Shown: positions 38,458-55,400 of the stretch, in pieces
Layout of the letters: the number at the start of each line of letters is the position of its first letter
Position numbering within the stretch: the first letter of the stretch is position 1
DNA from: Syncephalis fuscata
Taxonomy: Eukaryota > Zoopagomycota > Zoopagomycetes > Zoopagales > Piptocephalidaceae
DNA length: 64,000 nucleotides
Direction: 5' to 3'
NCBI GenBank assembly: GCA_025786725.1
Contig: JAHLTZ010000005.1
Location: forward strand, 744,001-808,000
The notes under the pieces: model-generated
The model's input: the letters and a program-made list of their open reading frames with translations, nothing else
What the model was told of the DNA's origin: nothing
The model's database searches: none
Translations under genes and position numbers: made by a program

Positions 38458-40754
38458 ATGTTCACCAAAGACCCTACTACCAGTCTGTTTCTCGGTGGCG
38501 AGCGAACAAGCGGACAAGATGTCCGTTCACAAAATGGTTTGTAGCCTAATCGCCGTCTTAATAGATGCATAAACTAATAGATGCTGTCGCGTACGTCATC
38601 GATCATAACGATAACTACTGGACTATTGTCTATAGTCTTGGCAGCTCAATCGATTGCGAATGTCGTAAAGAGCTCGTTGGGCCCGGTAGGATTGGACAAG
38701 ATGATGGTCGATGAGATTGGTGTAAGTATATGGGCTGGACAGGCAAGTTGAACACAGATTGATGCATATATGACTGTAGGATGTCACCATTTCGAACGAT
38801 GGCGCCACCATCTTGCGCATGCTTGAGGTAGAACACCCAGCTGGCCGTGTTTTGGTTGAATTGGCAGAGCAACAGGATAAAGAAGTAGGCGATGGTACGA
38901 CAAGCGTCGTTATTGTAGCGGCAGAATTGTTGCGTCGAGCCAACGAGCTTGTAAAGAATAAAATCCATCCAACAACCATTATTACCGGCTATCGTCTGGC
39001 CAGCAAGGAGGCTTGCAAGTTTATCGCTGACCAGATGACGATTAAGGTAGATACACTAGGTCGCGACTCACTTATAAATGTGGCCAAGACAAGTATGTCT
39101 AGCAAGATTATTTCCTCGTAAGTAATGTAAATGGCGTATGGTCAATTATGTTAATATTCTATTTATTAATCTACGGCATTTGACCAATAATAATAGTGAT
39201 AGCGACTTTTTCGCCAATATGGCCGTGGATGCCATGCTTGCGTCAAGACGGCCAATTCTCGTGGTGATGTTAAATATCCAGTCAAGTCTGTCAATGTTCT
39301 AAAGGTTCATGGTAAAAGTGCCACTGAAAGTGTATTGGTTAACGGCTATGCACTCAACAACACTGTGGCCAGTCAAGGTAGGCTATATGGCTAGTATTTA
39401 GACATTTAAATAGCACTGTTGTTAATGCGATGATAAGGTATGAAGACGCAAATTAAGAATGCCAAGATTGCTTGTCTCGATATCAATCTGCACAAAGCAC
39501 GTATGGCTTTGGGTGTGCAAATAGTCATCGATGATCCAGAACAGCTAGAAAGTATTAGAAAACGGTAAGTTACATCAGTATTGGTATAGTAATACTGGTA
39601 TTGATTTAATACGATATTTGTAAACGATAGTGAGGCCGATATTACACTAGAGCGCATTAAGAAGATTCTCGATACAGGCGCCAATGTTATTTTGACCACC
39701 AAAGGTATCGATGATTTGTGCCTTAAATGCTTTGTTGAAGCTGGTGCCATGGCAGTACGTCGTTGTAAGAAGGAAGACTTGCGCCGTATGCTAAAGCAAC
39801 TGGAGGTGAGCATTTAACAGAATATACCAAATAGTATACTAACAATATTTTATTTTATTTGCCGACATTTAGCCACTTTGGTATCAACTCTGGCCAATCT
39901 AGAGGGCGAAGAGACATTTGAAGCCGCATATCTTGGCCAGGCCGATGAAGTTGTACAGGAACGTTTTAGCGACGATGAATGTATTTTGGTCAAGGGCACC
40001 AAGGCCCATAGCTCTTCAAGCATCATTCTACGTGGTGCCAACGATTATATGTTGGATGAGATGGATCGTAGTTTGCACGACAGTCTGTGTGTTATTAAAC
40101 GCACTTTGGAAAGTGGCAGTGTTGTGCCAGGTGGTGGTGCCGTTGAAACTGCACTTAGCATTTATTTGGAAAACTTTGCCACCACACTTGTAAGTTGCTA
40201 TAGTCATTACTGCTGTATTTATGCTAATGAATGGCTGTTTATAATTGAATAACAATAGGGATCTCGTGAACAATTGGCCATTGCCGAATATGCCAATGCT
40301 TTACTGTCCATTCCAAAGACTCTTGCTGTGAATGCAGCCAAGGACTCTACAGACTTGGTGGCTAAATTGCGAGCCTATCATAATGCCGCGCAAAGCACTT
40401 CGGGCGAAAAGGATAAACAAGCGTTGAAATGGTTAGTCTATTTTATTGTTTGATATTATTATCATTATTATTATTATTGTTGTTGTTGTTACTGTTATTA
40501 CTATTATTACTATCATCATTACTACTATTATTACTATTATTAATGAGTGGAATTAATTATTTAGGTATGGTCTTGATCTAATTAAGGGCGAGACCCGTGA
40601 CAATGTTCAAGCCGGTGTACTCGAGCCAGCCATGTCAAAGATCAAGTCATTGAGATCAGCCACAGAAGCAGCCATTGCCATTCTACGTATCGATGATATG
40701 ATTAAGGTGGCCCCAGAACCTCAAGGTCCACAAGATCCCCATGACCATATGTAG
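38458..40754 (+). CDS. TCP1: Chaperonin CCT subunit alpha (TCP-1 alpha)
   Basis: Subunit 1 of the cytosolic group II chaperonin TRiC/CCT, which folds actin and tubulin in an ATP-driven double ring. Start at 38458 gives [19 protein letters not shown]. Then [18 protein letters not shown], the nucleotide-binding stretch [106 protein letters not shown] and a C-terminus ending DPHDHM, as in subunit alpha. About nine exons. Bases are missing near 39243 and near 39790 (G run, RRMAKATGATLVS). The intron at 40437-40563 is rich in ATT/GTT trinucleotides. It converges on the sugar transporter, about 170 bp between stops. Confidence 0.95.
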
Positions 40755-40927
40755 TCATGATAAATGAAAATTGATATTTGTCCATTACGACCACGCCAGC
40801 GACATGCACGTAAAATGAATCGATGACCGATGATAGTCGTTTTATAAATAATTTTATCAATATTTATTACGTTTGTTATTATATTATATATTGTTATTAA
40901 TGCTGCCATGTTTATAACAAATGGTGA

Positions 40928-43334
40928 TTAAGTGGCTGTGCCTGGTTTAATCTTTGTAGAAAGATAAGCGGCAAACAGCACACTAATGCCACCTAATCGA
41001 AGAATCCATCCAATAGCCATGGGACTATGTATAGTCTCACCCGTATCACCTTCACTGCCATGACTATTTGCAGTAGTAAAAGTATCAAATAAAGCAAATA
41101 GAATACTACTAGTAAATGTACTAATAAATTGTGGTATTACCACATAAACATTATGAATACCGAGAATCTCACCGGCACAATCGCTTAAACGTCGACCATT
41201 AAGTGTGGGCCCTATGACATCATCATCTTCAATGATATTCAGACTGTTATTATTGTCTTCTTCATCTTCTTCATGGTTATTAGATGGTGATATACCCACT
41301 ATCATAGCATCTTGATGACCGCCTTCACTTTGTTCAGTAGATTGTGGATTGGCCAGTGGATAGTATTCAGGTACTTGGTCCCATGAGTACTGCTTGTGGT
41401 GGTGGTGGCATCGCTGATGTATTGTTGTGTTGTTGTTGTTGCATTGGTTATACGATCTGACACATCGGCATCACTATTAACAATTTCACCAATCAAGGCA
41501 AATGGTGCCCACATCATAATAGCCCAGGAAATACCACAAATAGATATTAGCAGTGTGGCAAACCATACGGCATCAGTAAGTATAGTGGCAATCATTGAAC
41601 CACCGAAAATTAAATGAGCCAATGTGTAAATACGATTAAGGTTGAACCATCGTTCAATATAGTCAAGTAAGCTGTTGGTCAATGATTTTCTCGCATAAGA
41701 TGATGTGCTCGATGCTCGTTGCCATCGATTAGATCCAGTGGCTATGGTTATCGGTAGAATACAGGCCGTTACAAATGATACAATTGAATAAAGTAGAAAT
41801 GCAAATGAGCCAGTACGGGTTGCCTCACCAACTTGATCCTTATCAGCTTGTTCACTGGTCAAATTACCATTACCGGCCAATTCACCCACCCAAGTAGTGG
41901 CGTAGAAAAGAAAAGGAAACCAGCCAACCCATGCAAAGAATTGTACATTACAGATGCGTTGAATAGATGGCGGTAATTGACGCATAGTACGTAAAAGTTG
42001 TCGTGTAATACTAGTTGACTGCTGAAAGACATTGACACAAGTTTGCCTATTATTAATCATTAATTAATTAATAGTCTAATAAATGATACTATTAACCATA
42101 ATGATTGATATGGCTTACCATGGATTGAAAGAGGACTGTGTAATGACTGTAGTAGTTACAGAAATTGAAGGTGCATCAAAACTGCGTTCATGAATGGTAA
42201 AACACGTAATACCGACAGTCAAGAGTAGAGCAAAGGAAGCAATGGCACATAGTACTTTCATTTGAGTGTTGCCAAATCCATGAAATGTACTTACTAAATC
42301 TATCATGCCACTATAAGATGTACGATGGTTATTAGTGATATCGACATCAAGTGTCAATACTTACAGGAAATAGCCACATACACTGCCTACACCAATCATA
42401 CCACCAGCCCATGCATTGCCTCGTTCTTGCTTCTCAGCCGGCAATACATCAACAATCAAGGCACGTATACTTGCTTGTACTATATATATATATACTGATT
42501 AGTCCCAAGTATGGTTTTATGCTATTATTTATTAATAAGCTTACCGGTGTTGATGGCAAAATCAACCATATAAAAGGCAAAGACGGCCACTACGATGCTT
42601 AATGTAGCTGGCTATATAATCGTTTAATTGGGGTGTCATAGAATCTAGTATTGCATACCTCATAATAGCCAAAAGTGAGTATACTGGCTATTTCTTTGGC
42701 CCAACCAATGAGTAATAGTGAAAATACAACAACTAAACTACCGCCTAGCATAAACGGTCGTCGTCGACCGAACCGACTAGTGCAACGATCGCTGAGTGCA
42801 CCGACCAGCGGTTGCATAATCAATCCTAATAATACACAATAATATGCAGGTCATAAAAATGCTGAATATTAATGGTACACTTATTACTAAATAAACTACT
42901 TACCCGACAATGGGCCGGCTAACCACACTAGCGACATTAACGAACGACTCATGCCTAATGACAATAAATAGGGGGTGCCTAATGTAATAATGGATATCAC
43001 TTGGATTAATATCAATGTCTAAAATCGTAGCCAGTTAATACTTGCCGTAGCCTAGTTCAACCGTCCCTAGAGATAATTTTAGTCAATTTCTATATATATA
43101 TATTGATAGTAAAAAAACACTTACAAGTAAATTGCATTCTACATATACATATATACAAGTGTGGCATAAAATGAGTTACAATACTTGTTAATATCGCTGA
43201 TATTATAACTTACCCGACTAGCGATATAGTTAAAAGACCTAGTTTCCAACTATCGCGCCATGTTGCTCCTTCTCCTCCTCCTACTGCTACTTCAGCTGGA
43301 TTTTGTCCAACTGACAAGAAATGCCACCAGTCAT
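40928..43334 (-). CDS. SUT/GPH-type sugar:H+ symporter (MFS) with micro-exons
   Basis: Proton-coupled disaccharide transporter of the sucrose-transporter (GPH) family in the plasma membrane, 12 helices expected. Seen: [13 protein letters not shown], then [35 protein letters not shown], the diagnostic loop [38 protein letters not shown]-type segment near 42430, [16 protein letters not shown], a long central hydrophilic loop, [17 protein letters not shown] and a C-terminal [16 protein letters not shown]. Two exons are very small: 43125-43138 (14 nt) and 43046-43066 (21 nt). The intron after the latter starts with GC (GCAAGT), a GC-AG intron. One base is missing near 41360. An acidic/asparagine-rich insert (EEDEEDNNN) lies near 41250. 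The exact start is uncertain: ATG at 43332-43334 needs one further base correction. Confidence 0.85.
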
Positions 43335-44151
43335 GATCTGGTTATGTTTATTTTGTAGAATGGGGATCTTTAACTCTTTACTGTAATAGTAAGCTGTAGA
43401 TATACAAGAAGCAGACGACAAAAAGGGAATACGCAGATGGCGATTGTACTTTATAAAACGAGTCGGTGTAGAATAGGAAACAACAGGATTTAACACTAAT
43501 TGCCAACAGGCTATCGTTGAAGATTGCGCCGCAAAGTATATTGATGGCCGTTTGGAAAAAGGGGTCTCTTATCTGTACGCGTGGGCATGATAGGATATTG
43601 GCCTATAGATACGGTTTTTGAATGACGTCGTCTAAAACAACCAGATTAACGCTAGACCTTTGGTGTGGCAGTTGTATTTGCTGTCCCATTTGTTGCTATT
43701 CTTCGCGTTCTATTTATAGACATTGTATTCAAGAATCCTTTGAAAGGATTAAGCGGTTCCGTTGACAAGATTAAACGGTTAATAGATAGATGGGATATAG
43801 TCAGCTATATTAAATAGTAATAACTTGGATCGATTTAATAAAGTTAAAAGTGTCAAGTGTGATGTATTGGCGTATAATACAACTATGTTGCATTAGAATG
43901 TTACATCAGCTGTTGTTAAATTGTAGTTATAGTGGTATTATAATGTAGCTACTAGTATTTATTTAATTCACGATAGTTTTGCCAAAGAAGCTAAATAAAA
44001 TTATTTAACCGCCTAGCAATCATGTTGTTGAAATACTAATGGGTTGGGTTTATATGGTGGATTGGGACTTGGTATGTAGTTAACTAGAAAGCTAGCTATG
44101 GTAATTTCTTGCCCGATATACACTTCAAATTAAGCATCAAGACTTCTTTTG
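43335..44151. other. Spacer between two minus-strand genes
   Basis: AT-rich DNA with no supported gene. It should contain the promoter of the sugar transporter and the 3' end of the second micro-exon gene. A minus-strand frame reaching 43496 runs into the transporter start but shows no domain. Confidence 0.45.
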
Positions 44152-45080
44152 CTATTTCCGAGTCCCTATAAATTTTAAAGCATTTATAATTTATGCAAAT
44201 ACATCGAGATAGCTATATTATATACTGTTTACATATTAGACAGATTATGACTTACCACTGTTGGCAATTTTACAAATAAAAACATGGAATTTTACTTAAT
44301 TAGTATTTGCTACACATCAAGTACAAAGACTTACCGACTATTATATTGATTTAATAAATATCACTGAATGAGTCGCAAAATATTTGTATATCAGTCTAAC
44401 TTACTCCCTATTATTATCATTGTTAAAAAGCATGTTAAAAGTTAGTAAGTTTATGATAGTCTATTAGTAAATAATGTATCTTACTATCTATTTAGTTAAT
44501 ACACCAAATGGGCATTAGCAAGCAACATATAGTGGTTAGTTTTAATTAAGTGCTGGAAGGCGTGATTTACTATCTAATGGAATCAATAAACATACGCACA
44601 CACATATATTATTGTTAGTATTTATATAACAGTAATAAGGCACGACTTACTTTTTGTAATAGTTGTCAAATATAACAGTGTCAAGTTATATTTAATTAGC
44701 ATTAGTAAACATAAAAAATTTTCACTTACCATTTATTAATTGTTATTCAACAGATAGCACATTGGCTGTTATTATAAAACAATCCCATGATCGTTTTCCA
44801 AGCTGGAACTTACCAACTATTGGCAGTAAATTATTAAAACGTAGCAAAGCAGAGAACGTATAATGAGTCAACAAATAGCTATCTTTTAGTTACAACTTAC
44901 GTTCTAAAAATCACCCATTCATTAAATAAATAGAGTTTAAATTAGTGTATTGAATATCTAATAGCATTTCAATGTACTTCGGCGATTGAGAACCGGCTTA
45001 GCGTCTGCCATACTAATACTAGTTACAAAAATAACGGCCAAAGCTGCAGTCGCACAAATGGTAGCAATAGAAAGCTTCAT
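44152..45080 (-). CDS. Paralogous secreted peptide with 3-nt micro-exons (short, partly degraded)
   Basis: Exon 1 (44978-45080) starts with the same 17 bases as the gene at 17870 and encodes MKLSIATICATAALAVIF, then AKPVLNRR: signal peptide plus dibasic site, 34 residues and one base, phase 1 as in the larger gene. The donor is weak (GTACAT). Candidate 3-nt exons follow at 44901-03, 44814-16, 44730-32, 44651-53, 44570-72, 44485-87, 44405-07, 44335-37 and 44256-57 (one base apparently lost), and a last exon from 44165 ends at TAG 44152-44154. The exons at 44730 and 44651 are preceded by AA instead of AG; they may be skipped, mutated or misread. With or without them the frame stays open, giving 45-47 residues and, unlike the larger gene, no cysteine in the mature part. 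It is either a minimal relative or a decaying copy. Confidence 0.55.
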
Positions 45081-46554
45081 GGTGATGTCGATTTTGTGGA
45101 ACAAATTGATATGAAAAACAAGATGGTATGGCAGAGAATAAACAAGAGAGAAAGAGAGAGAAAGAGAAATCAGAATGATTAAAAGCAGGCTACAAGCCTT
45201 GGCTATGTCCTATTTAAATTTACAGCAAAGGCAGCCTACTATATTCTATACTGCAGATAGTACTATTAAAACGTGATTCTAGCCAATGAAACTATGTCAC
45301 CTGATAGTGATAGCTGCATCATTATTATCGTCATTGCTCGGCACCCAATAAATAATCTTTGTAGTTGTCCTGTATTAAAATATCTCTTTATGAAAACATG
45401 GTTATTACACTGTGTAAAATGTTGAAAAAAGTCCAAATGAACGGTTTAAAAAATGAAAAGCGTTATATTAGTTACATTAATGATCGAATGATTTTTTTAA
45501 TTTTAGATTCAATGAAATTTTATTACTATGTCTTGTTTGAATGCAATGCTACAGTAATTATTTGTATTGCAGCTAAATTTCCATTATGAATATAAACTAC
45601 AACTGAAAAATATCGATCCAAATGTGCAATCCATATTGAAGCATGTATCTAGCGATCATCATATCGTAAGAAAGGATTAATTGCCAAAGTTTCATACAAA
45701 AAAGTTGTATTGATCAATAACGTCTTGTTGTAAACATTATCGCTTCCACTGGTGTGCCTAACACACATCAAGAACTATACTAGTCACAGATCTCGGTAAT
45801 AAAAATTCCGCTTGAACGGAGTTGTAAGGAATATCCAATCAAACATATGTATACTATATTTGAATATTGTGCGCATTCAGCAATTGAGTAGTGATTTACA
45901 GTAGCATCTGTCTGTCTTGAAATTTGAGCATTTCTATAACCATTGAATGTTGAATTCCACACTAGTTGTTATTGAAATAAAGTATTTTTTAAACAAATAA
46001 ATGTTTTTGGAATTTTTATATAAATTGATGTCGAATGTTCTACAGTCTATATGCATCGTTCGACAATCATACCATATGGAGTTGAAATTTATATTTATTT
46101 GTAACAAGTTTAATCTCAGCACATTTATACATATTTATACATAAAAGTATCTTTTTAACATATGTAAAACATTGCATAGTCTTAAGCTCAATCAATTTTG
46201 CTACATATATGTAAATTGCCATTTTGAGTTGCGGTCGGTAATGTAACATTTTAAACTCGGTTACTTTTGCCATTATGTAGATTACCTTTTTGAGCTACGG
46301 AGAATATTGCTGCGGTTTTAAATCCAGCTGGATTTACACGTGGCATATTCGCATTACCTTTTTTATGCCAGACAATTTATCGGTCATAATCTTTTAAATT
46401 TGCTATAAAATGCTCATAGCTTAACCATCTATTACTCCATATACTCCTCATACACACTTCGCTTATACTGCTATCTCTAGAGGCACTTTACGAATTTTAC
46501 TTTTACATAGAGCCTACAGCCTACTACCCTTGTCAAACAATTAAATTTGCCATA
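45081..46554. promoter_or_regulatory. Divergent promoter region of two secreted-protein genes
   Basis: On the left, the minus strand has a TATA-like element (TTTAAATA, 45211-45218) about 131 bp upstream of the ATG at 45080, and a strongly pyrimidine-rich leader (TCTCTTTCTCTCTCTTTCTC on the minus strand, near 45150-45170). On the right, TATAAAA at 46404-46410 lies about 145 bp upstream of the ATG at 46555. An open frame at 45365-45589 (+) encodes a Y/I/F-rich stretch without domain and is not called. Confidence 0.5.
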
Positions 46555-47679
46555 ATGCTTTCCAATTCCAAGTCTCTCATTGCCCTCTTGGTCGCTGCAT
46601 CGACACTAGTATCTGCTAGTGCACCTTCTGTGTCGTCTGGAGCCGCTCAAGACCTAGTGAACGAACGTCAGGGACTACTATTTGGAAGAAAAGCTTTATT
46701 TATTCCAGAATTTACCGGTACGATACAACATTAAGTCGACTATGTCGCCAAATGAATCTTAATAAGATTGAAAAGCAATATTAAACATGTATTCTAACCT
46801 AAATTTACATATTTGCTTAAACACATCAAAATAACATTTAGTTAACGAAATATTTGAAGGAAAATTAAACAGGCCTGGTGTATTCGGTATACCTAATCTT
46901 GTTGTCGAAAAAGCATTCTATAACGAAGGTGGTTATATTGTAACTAGCTCAAGAATAGGCAAAAATAAAGTACAATTTATTTGCGGAGATGACAGAACAA
47001 CAGCATCAACTTTTCGATTCTTTATGGTATGTTCACATATAATATTAGTCTATTGCTAACGTGCTTAAATAAATAACAGGATGCCTATACGCATTCAGAA
47101 TCCAATCCAGCGCTTTTTACAGGCACTGAATATGTCACTGGTCCTACAACGCGAATAGTAGAATCCAAAGTTGAATGTTTTCTGGGTACTCAAAGCAATG
47201 GCGGCACATCTTTGGACGATCTAATTGCAGAAAAAAACATATCAACTGATGCAGCAAAGCAATATATTGAACGAATTTCAAAAGGTAAATGAATACATAA
47301 TTAAAATAAGCACTATTAACATAGCATCAATTAGGTCTACAGTACATGCGCAAAATAGGATGGATTCCTACCAATATGGATTATAGTAAGCCTGATTAAG
47401 CTTTATTCTGCATTAAAACGACACTAATACGTCGGTTTAGACTTTGTTGGCGATAAAACTGGATATCTATTCTACAGATCCCATGCCGACAGTGTTGATT
47501 TGAACTCCAAAGATTTAAGTCCAGTTATGAAAGATAAGGCAATTAAAAGCTATAACGAAAAGCTTTGGGAGATATTCACACAGCTATACAAGATAATTCT
47601 TAACACCAAGGATGTAAAAGCGGCAAAAAAAGAGGCTATAAAGAATCACTCTAACTTGGCAATAGCATTTGGCCATTAA
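46555..47679 (+). CDS. Second secreted protein-kinase-like protein
   Basis: Signal peptide (MLSNSKSLIALLVAASTLVS) followed by about 270 residues in five exons: 46555-46718 region, then exons ending before GTATGT (about 47025), GTAAAT (about 47284) and GTAAGC (about 47385), and a last exon with TAA at 47677-47679. All joins are in frame without any base correction. The order of parts recalls a kinase: an N-lobe-like beta region with KVQFICGDD, a helix (TDAAKQYIERISKGLQYMRK) where helix alphaE would be, then a stretch MDYNFVGDKTGYLFYRSHAD in the place of the catalytic loop and the beta strands after it. The HRD, DFG and APE motifs themselves are absent, so this is at best a kinase-derived fold without activity. 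The similarity to the gene at 31215 is in layout and length, not in clear residue identity. Role unknown; secretion is predicted from the signal peptide. Confidence 0.65.
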
Positions 47680-48335
47680 AATCAAGTGTTATCGATTAGA
47701 TTCTTGCCATAAAGTCAGAACTATCGTATATTTAATCAATTTTGATTGTTTACGGGTGCAATGTCTAGTAATATTACAAGTTATGCTATTTTGAATTGTA
47801 AAATGAAATGCCATCACCAATAAATCCGACTTTAGATAATTGCTATTCTTTAATTGTTACTTTTTTGATGTTTTTAATAATTAATAATGATTAAATTGAG
47901 CAAACTGCTTATTAATTTGCTTATCATAATAACGCTAATAAGTTTATTTATACGATAGTAGCTAGAAATATATGCGTTATAATATGCACGCTATACATGA
48001 ATAGAATGGTGGTATTTTACACATCAGTCTATGCCATATATATATATATTCAATGACATAGAATATCGCGATGAAATTGTTTGAATACTATGTATAAATA
48101 TAAATATCCAAAGCTTATATATAGACGTAAAATACAGTTGATAGTCGGTGTAGATAAGGTATAGTCTAAAAAATATGCCGTTTGATGCATCATCATGCTA
48201 CATTCAGTATAATTAAAATAATAGAACAAAAGAACGTAAAATGTAAGCGTACAATTTATATTAAAACATATCTTCAACGGTAATTATAGCAAAATATAAT
48301 AACTATCTTTAGATTTTATTACTTTCATTTCAGAT
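47680..48335. other. Intergenic spacer, nothing recognised
   Basis: AT-rich spacer between two plus-strand genes, with a short (TA)n run near 48036-48049. A possible acceptor (TTTCATTTCAG) just before 48336 could mean a non-coding first exon of the chloride channel gene. Confidence 0.45.
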
Positions 48336-51794
<3,459 letters not shown>

Positions 51795-52483
51795 TACCGC
51801 CATTGAATATAATAAATAGAATACCATTGATTCCAAGTAGATATATGCAATTATAGATCTACCATGCTTAATGTATAGGTATAGGTATAGGTATAGGTAT
51901 AGAAATAAAGAAAGGAGGCATCTATATATAAATAGGATGATGTATAAAGTGATGGGTATATGATCAATGTATGCAGTGTTGTATCACCGACATCGAATTG
52001 ACATCCCCCTTGAAGAATACCAAGAAATATGGCATTAACTGATGGGTGTCCATTTTTCTTATACAAGTGACTAGTGTGTATACGCGTCTAGTTTTTACTT
52101 TAACACCACTTAAAACACTTCTTTCTACTTCTTCTACTTCTACTTCTACTATCTATTTAGATTAGTGGTCTATTCTCTTTTATTCTCATCTCATCAAGTG
52201 CCTTGTAGAAACATTGATGGTTGTTGTTTTGGTATAACTGCGCTATTGATTCTCCACTTACTCTCCTTTGTGTGAACATAAATAGTCCCTTGTTCGCAGG
52301 CGAATACCACGAGTGCTGTCGTTCTAACTAGCGTGCCATCTCTTTACACTAGCATAACCAAGCGGTTGCATTATTGGTTCTATATATACCCATATATACA
52401 ATTCTTTCTTTACTCTTCAACTCTTTAGCTGCTAGTCGAACAAGTATAGTCGTGTGTAGTTACTTACTCGACGATAGCCTACT
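51795..52483. other. Spacer with hexanucleotide and pyrimidine repeats
   Basis: Between the chloride channel and Kex2. A tandem (TATAGG)n repeat lies at about 51877-51902, and a CTT/CTA-rich pyrimidine tract at about 52118-52150 sits in the probable Kex2 promoter. No gene seen. Confidence 0.5.
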
Positions 52484-55400
52484 ATGCTATACTCGATACG
52501 CACGCTGTTGCGTCGTTGGCAGCCTGCATCGTTCAATGATCCCGCTCACTTATTCTCATCCCGTTGGCCGTCCATTTATAACCAACGAATTAAAGCAACC
52601 ACTCTACTCGGTCTAGTATTTGCGGGTATAATACTTGTAGTGTTACTTGGTTATATGACTGTAGTCAATCATCAAATGATAACCAGATCACTGTTAATCA
52701 AGCCTAAAACAACAACAACAACAACAACAACAGATGCAGATACAACAGTGTCACAACCACTTGATAAATTACTAGCCACCAAGCCTCAATTACCTTTATT
52801 ATCAATTAATAATGAGCATACAGCCAATTCATTACATCCACATGTCTATCCAATGGATCATGAACAGTATCGTTATTATGTTTTATCGTTAACCGACGAT
52901 CATATCGATGAAGTGGCTTCATTACTTGAAATTGATTATGTAGGACCTGTAGGAGAATTGGCATCATTTCATTTATTCCGTACCTCTTTGAATAACATTG
53001 ATGTATCAGTTCATTCTACTAAACCAACCTCATCCCTATTGTCTATTATGGGCGATAGTACAATGAGTTGTTCAACGCTAGTTAAAAGATCTTCATTGGC
53101 CAAACGCGATATTCAATATTTAGTTGATAGAGATGAAGTGATGCAACAGTACAATTCATTAGTTGAATCAACACTACATCCAAATCGTTTAAGTCGACGA
53201 GATATTCAAGTGGTACTGTCAATTAAGCATATATCACCACAAATCCCTTATAAACGACATCGACGTGGTGTTGTTTCATTTAAAGGCAATTTTGATCAAC
53301 AAAAGAAGATTGTTAATGCATTAGGCATTCACGATCCAGGCTATCGTTATCAATGGCATCTCTTTAATCGTGATCAGGCAAAGAATGATATCAATATTAC
53401 TAGTGTATGGCAACAAGGGATTACTGGCAAGAATGTGGTTATTGCACTCGTTGATGATGGTATTGATTTTACTAGTGAAGATATTAAAGAAAACTTTGTA
53501 AGTATTATATATATATGTATATATGTATATATGCATATAGATAGATAGATAGATAAATTAAGATTAGTAGTTTCTAACTAGTTATATAGTTTGCTAAAGG
53601 TTCCTATGATTTTAATGATCATGTTAAAATGCCTATGCCTCGTTTACCTGAAGATGTACATGGTACACGGTGTGCAGGAGAAGTAGCTGCTGTACGTAAT
53701 AATGTATGCGGTATTGGTATTGCGTATGAAGCAAAAGTAGCAGGTAAATACTCATTTATTTATCGTATTTACAAGTTAATATAACTATTTAATAGGAATC
53801 CGTATTCTATCATCAGATATTACAGATGTCGATGAAGCATTATCGCTCAACTATGGCTATCAAGATAACCATATTTATTCTTGTAGTTGGGGTCCACCTG
53901 ATGATGGTCAGTCAGTAGATGGACCACACACAGTGGTACTTGATGCCATGATCAACGCTATTCGTAAAGGACGTGACGGTAAAGGCACTGTATTTGTATT
54001 TGCCTCTGGTAATGGCGGTATCAATGATGATCATTGTAACTGCGATGGCTACACCAATAGTATCTATTCGGTAACAGTCGGGGCTATTGATCGATATAAC
54101 CAACATCCATACTATTCCGAGGCATGTTCAGCCATGATGGTCGTTGCTTATAGCAGTGGCAGTGGCAGTTACATAGTAAGTACCCAGTATAGTTACCGGT
54201 GGATGTTATTAATAGCTGAATAGTATACAACGAATAATGGACAAAATAAATGTTATGGGCAACATGGCGGTACATCGGCCGCTGCTCCACTAGTAGCGGG
54301 TATCTACGCCCTTGTTCTATCTATTCGGTAATTATTTTACAGTTATATAATTGGTGAAACTCATTGCTGTTCAATAGACCCGATTTAACGTGGCGAGATA
54401 TACAACATTTAACTGTGAATTCAGCTGTTACTTTTAATGAAGAAGATAAAAGTTGGTCTAAAACCGCCACTGGTCTAATGCATAGTAACAAGTATGGATT
54501 CGGTAAAATTGATACATTCCGTATAGTTGAACTAGCCAAGAACCATACCATAGTTAATCCACAAGCCTTTATTGAAAGTGACATGTCCCATGTTAATCAA
54601 ACCATTCACTATGGACGAGATGGAATTAATAATTCTATTACACTGACTCAATCACAAATGACCACCCATGGATTCCAACATTTGGAACATATTACAGTCA
54701 CCGTGAATATTGAACATGACCGTCGAGGTGATCTAGAAGTGTTCTTAATATCGCCCAATCATGTGATATCTAAACTATCGGCCATTCGTAAAAATGATCA
54801 AAGTCTAGATGGATTCAAAGATTGGACATTTATGACTGTTAAGCATTGGTAAGTAATGGGGTATTTATTGTTGTTAATACTAACCATATTATAGGGATGA
54901 ATCACCCATTGGAGAGTGGACATTGAATGTACGGGCCAATATCAATCCTAGACTAAAAGGCCGTCTAGTAGATTGGAGGATTAAATGGTGGGGCAGTTCA
55001 GTGTCTAATCACTCGACCAATGCACCATCTATTGCACCTATACCAGCACCTATGCCGATAGCCACCAATACTACATCTACTTCCAAGATAGCAGTTGAAC
55101 CACCGAATGAACAGAATAAGACAATGGCTTCTGCTCATAACAGCACGACCGATGAAGCCAATCAAGCTAATAGCACGATGAGTATTAATCCAAATAATCC
55201 TGGATCAAGTGTCGCTCGAATGCACTTTATTGGTTATGCAGCATTTGGTGTTGTACTCGCTCTAAGTATTGCCGGTCTAGCTTATTGGGGCAAGAAGCGA
55301 TTCTATGACCGTCGTCGACGTGGTTATGGCAATGATGGGTATGAATTCCATGCCTTGGATCTAGATGCAGATACAGATACAGTGAATGGTATTACACAAC

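Noticed and set aside
45365-45589. 74-codon plus-strand frame
   Set aside because: Y/I/F/K-rich translation without a domain, inside the shared promoter region; likely chance.
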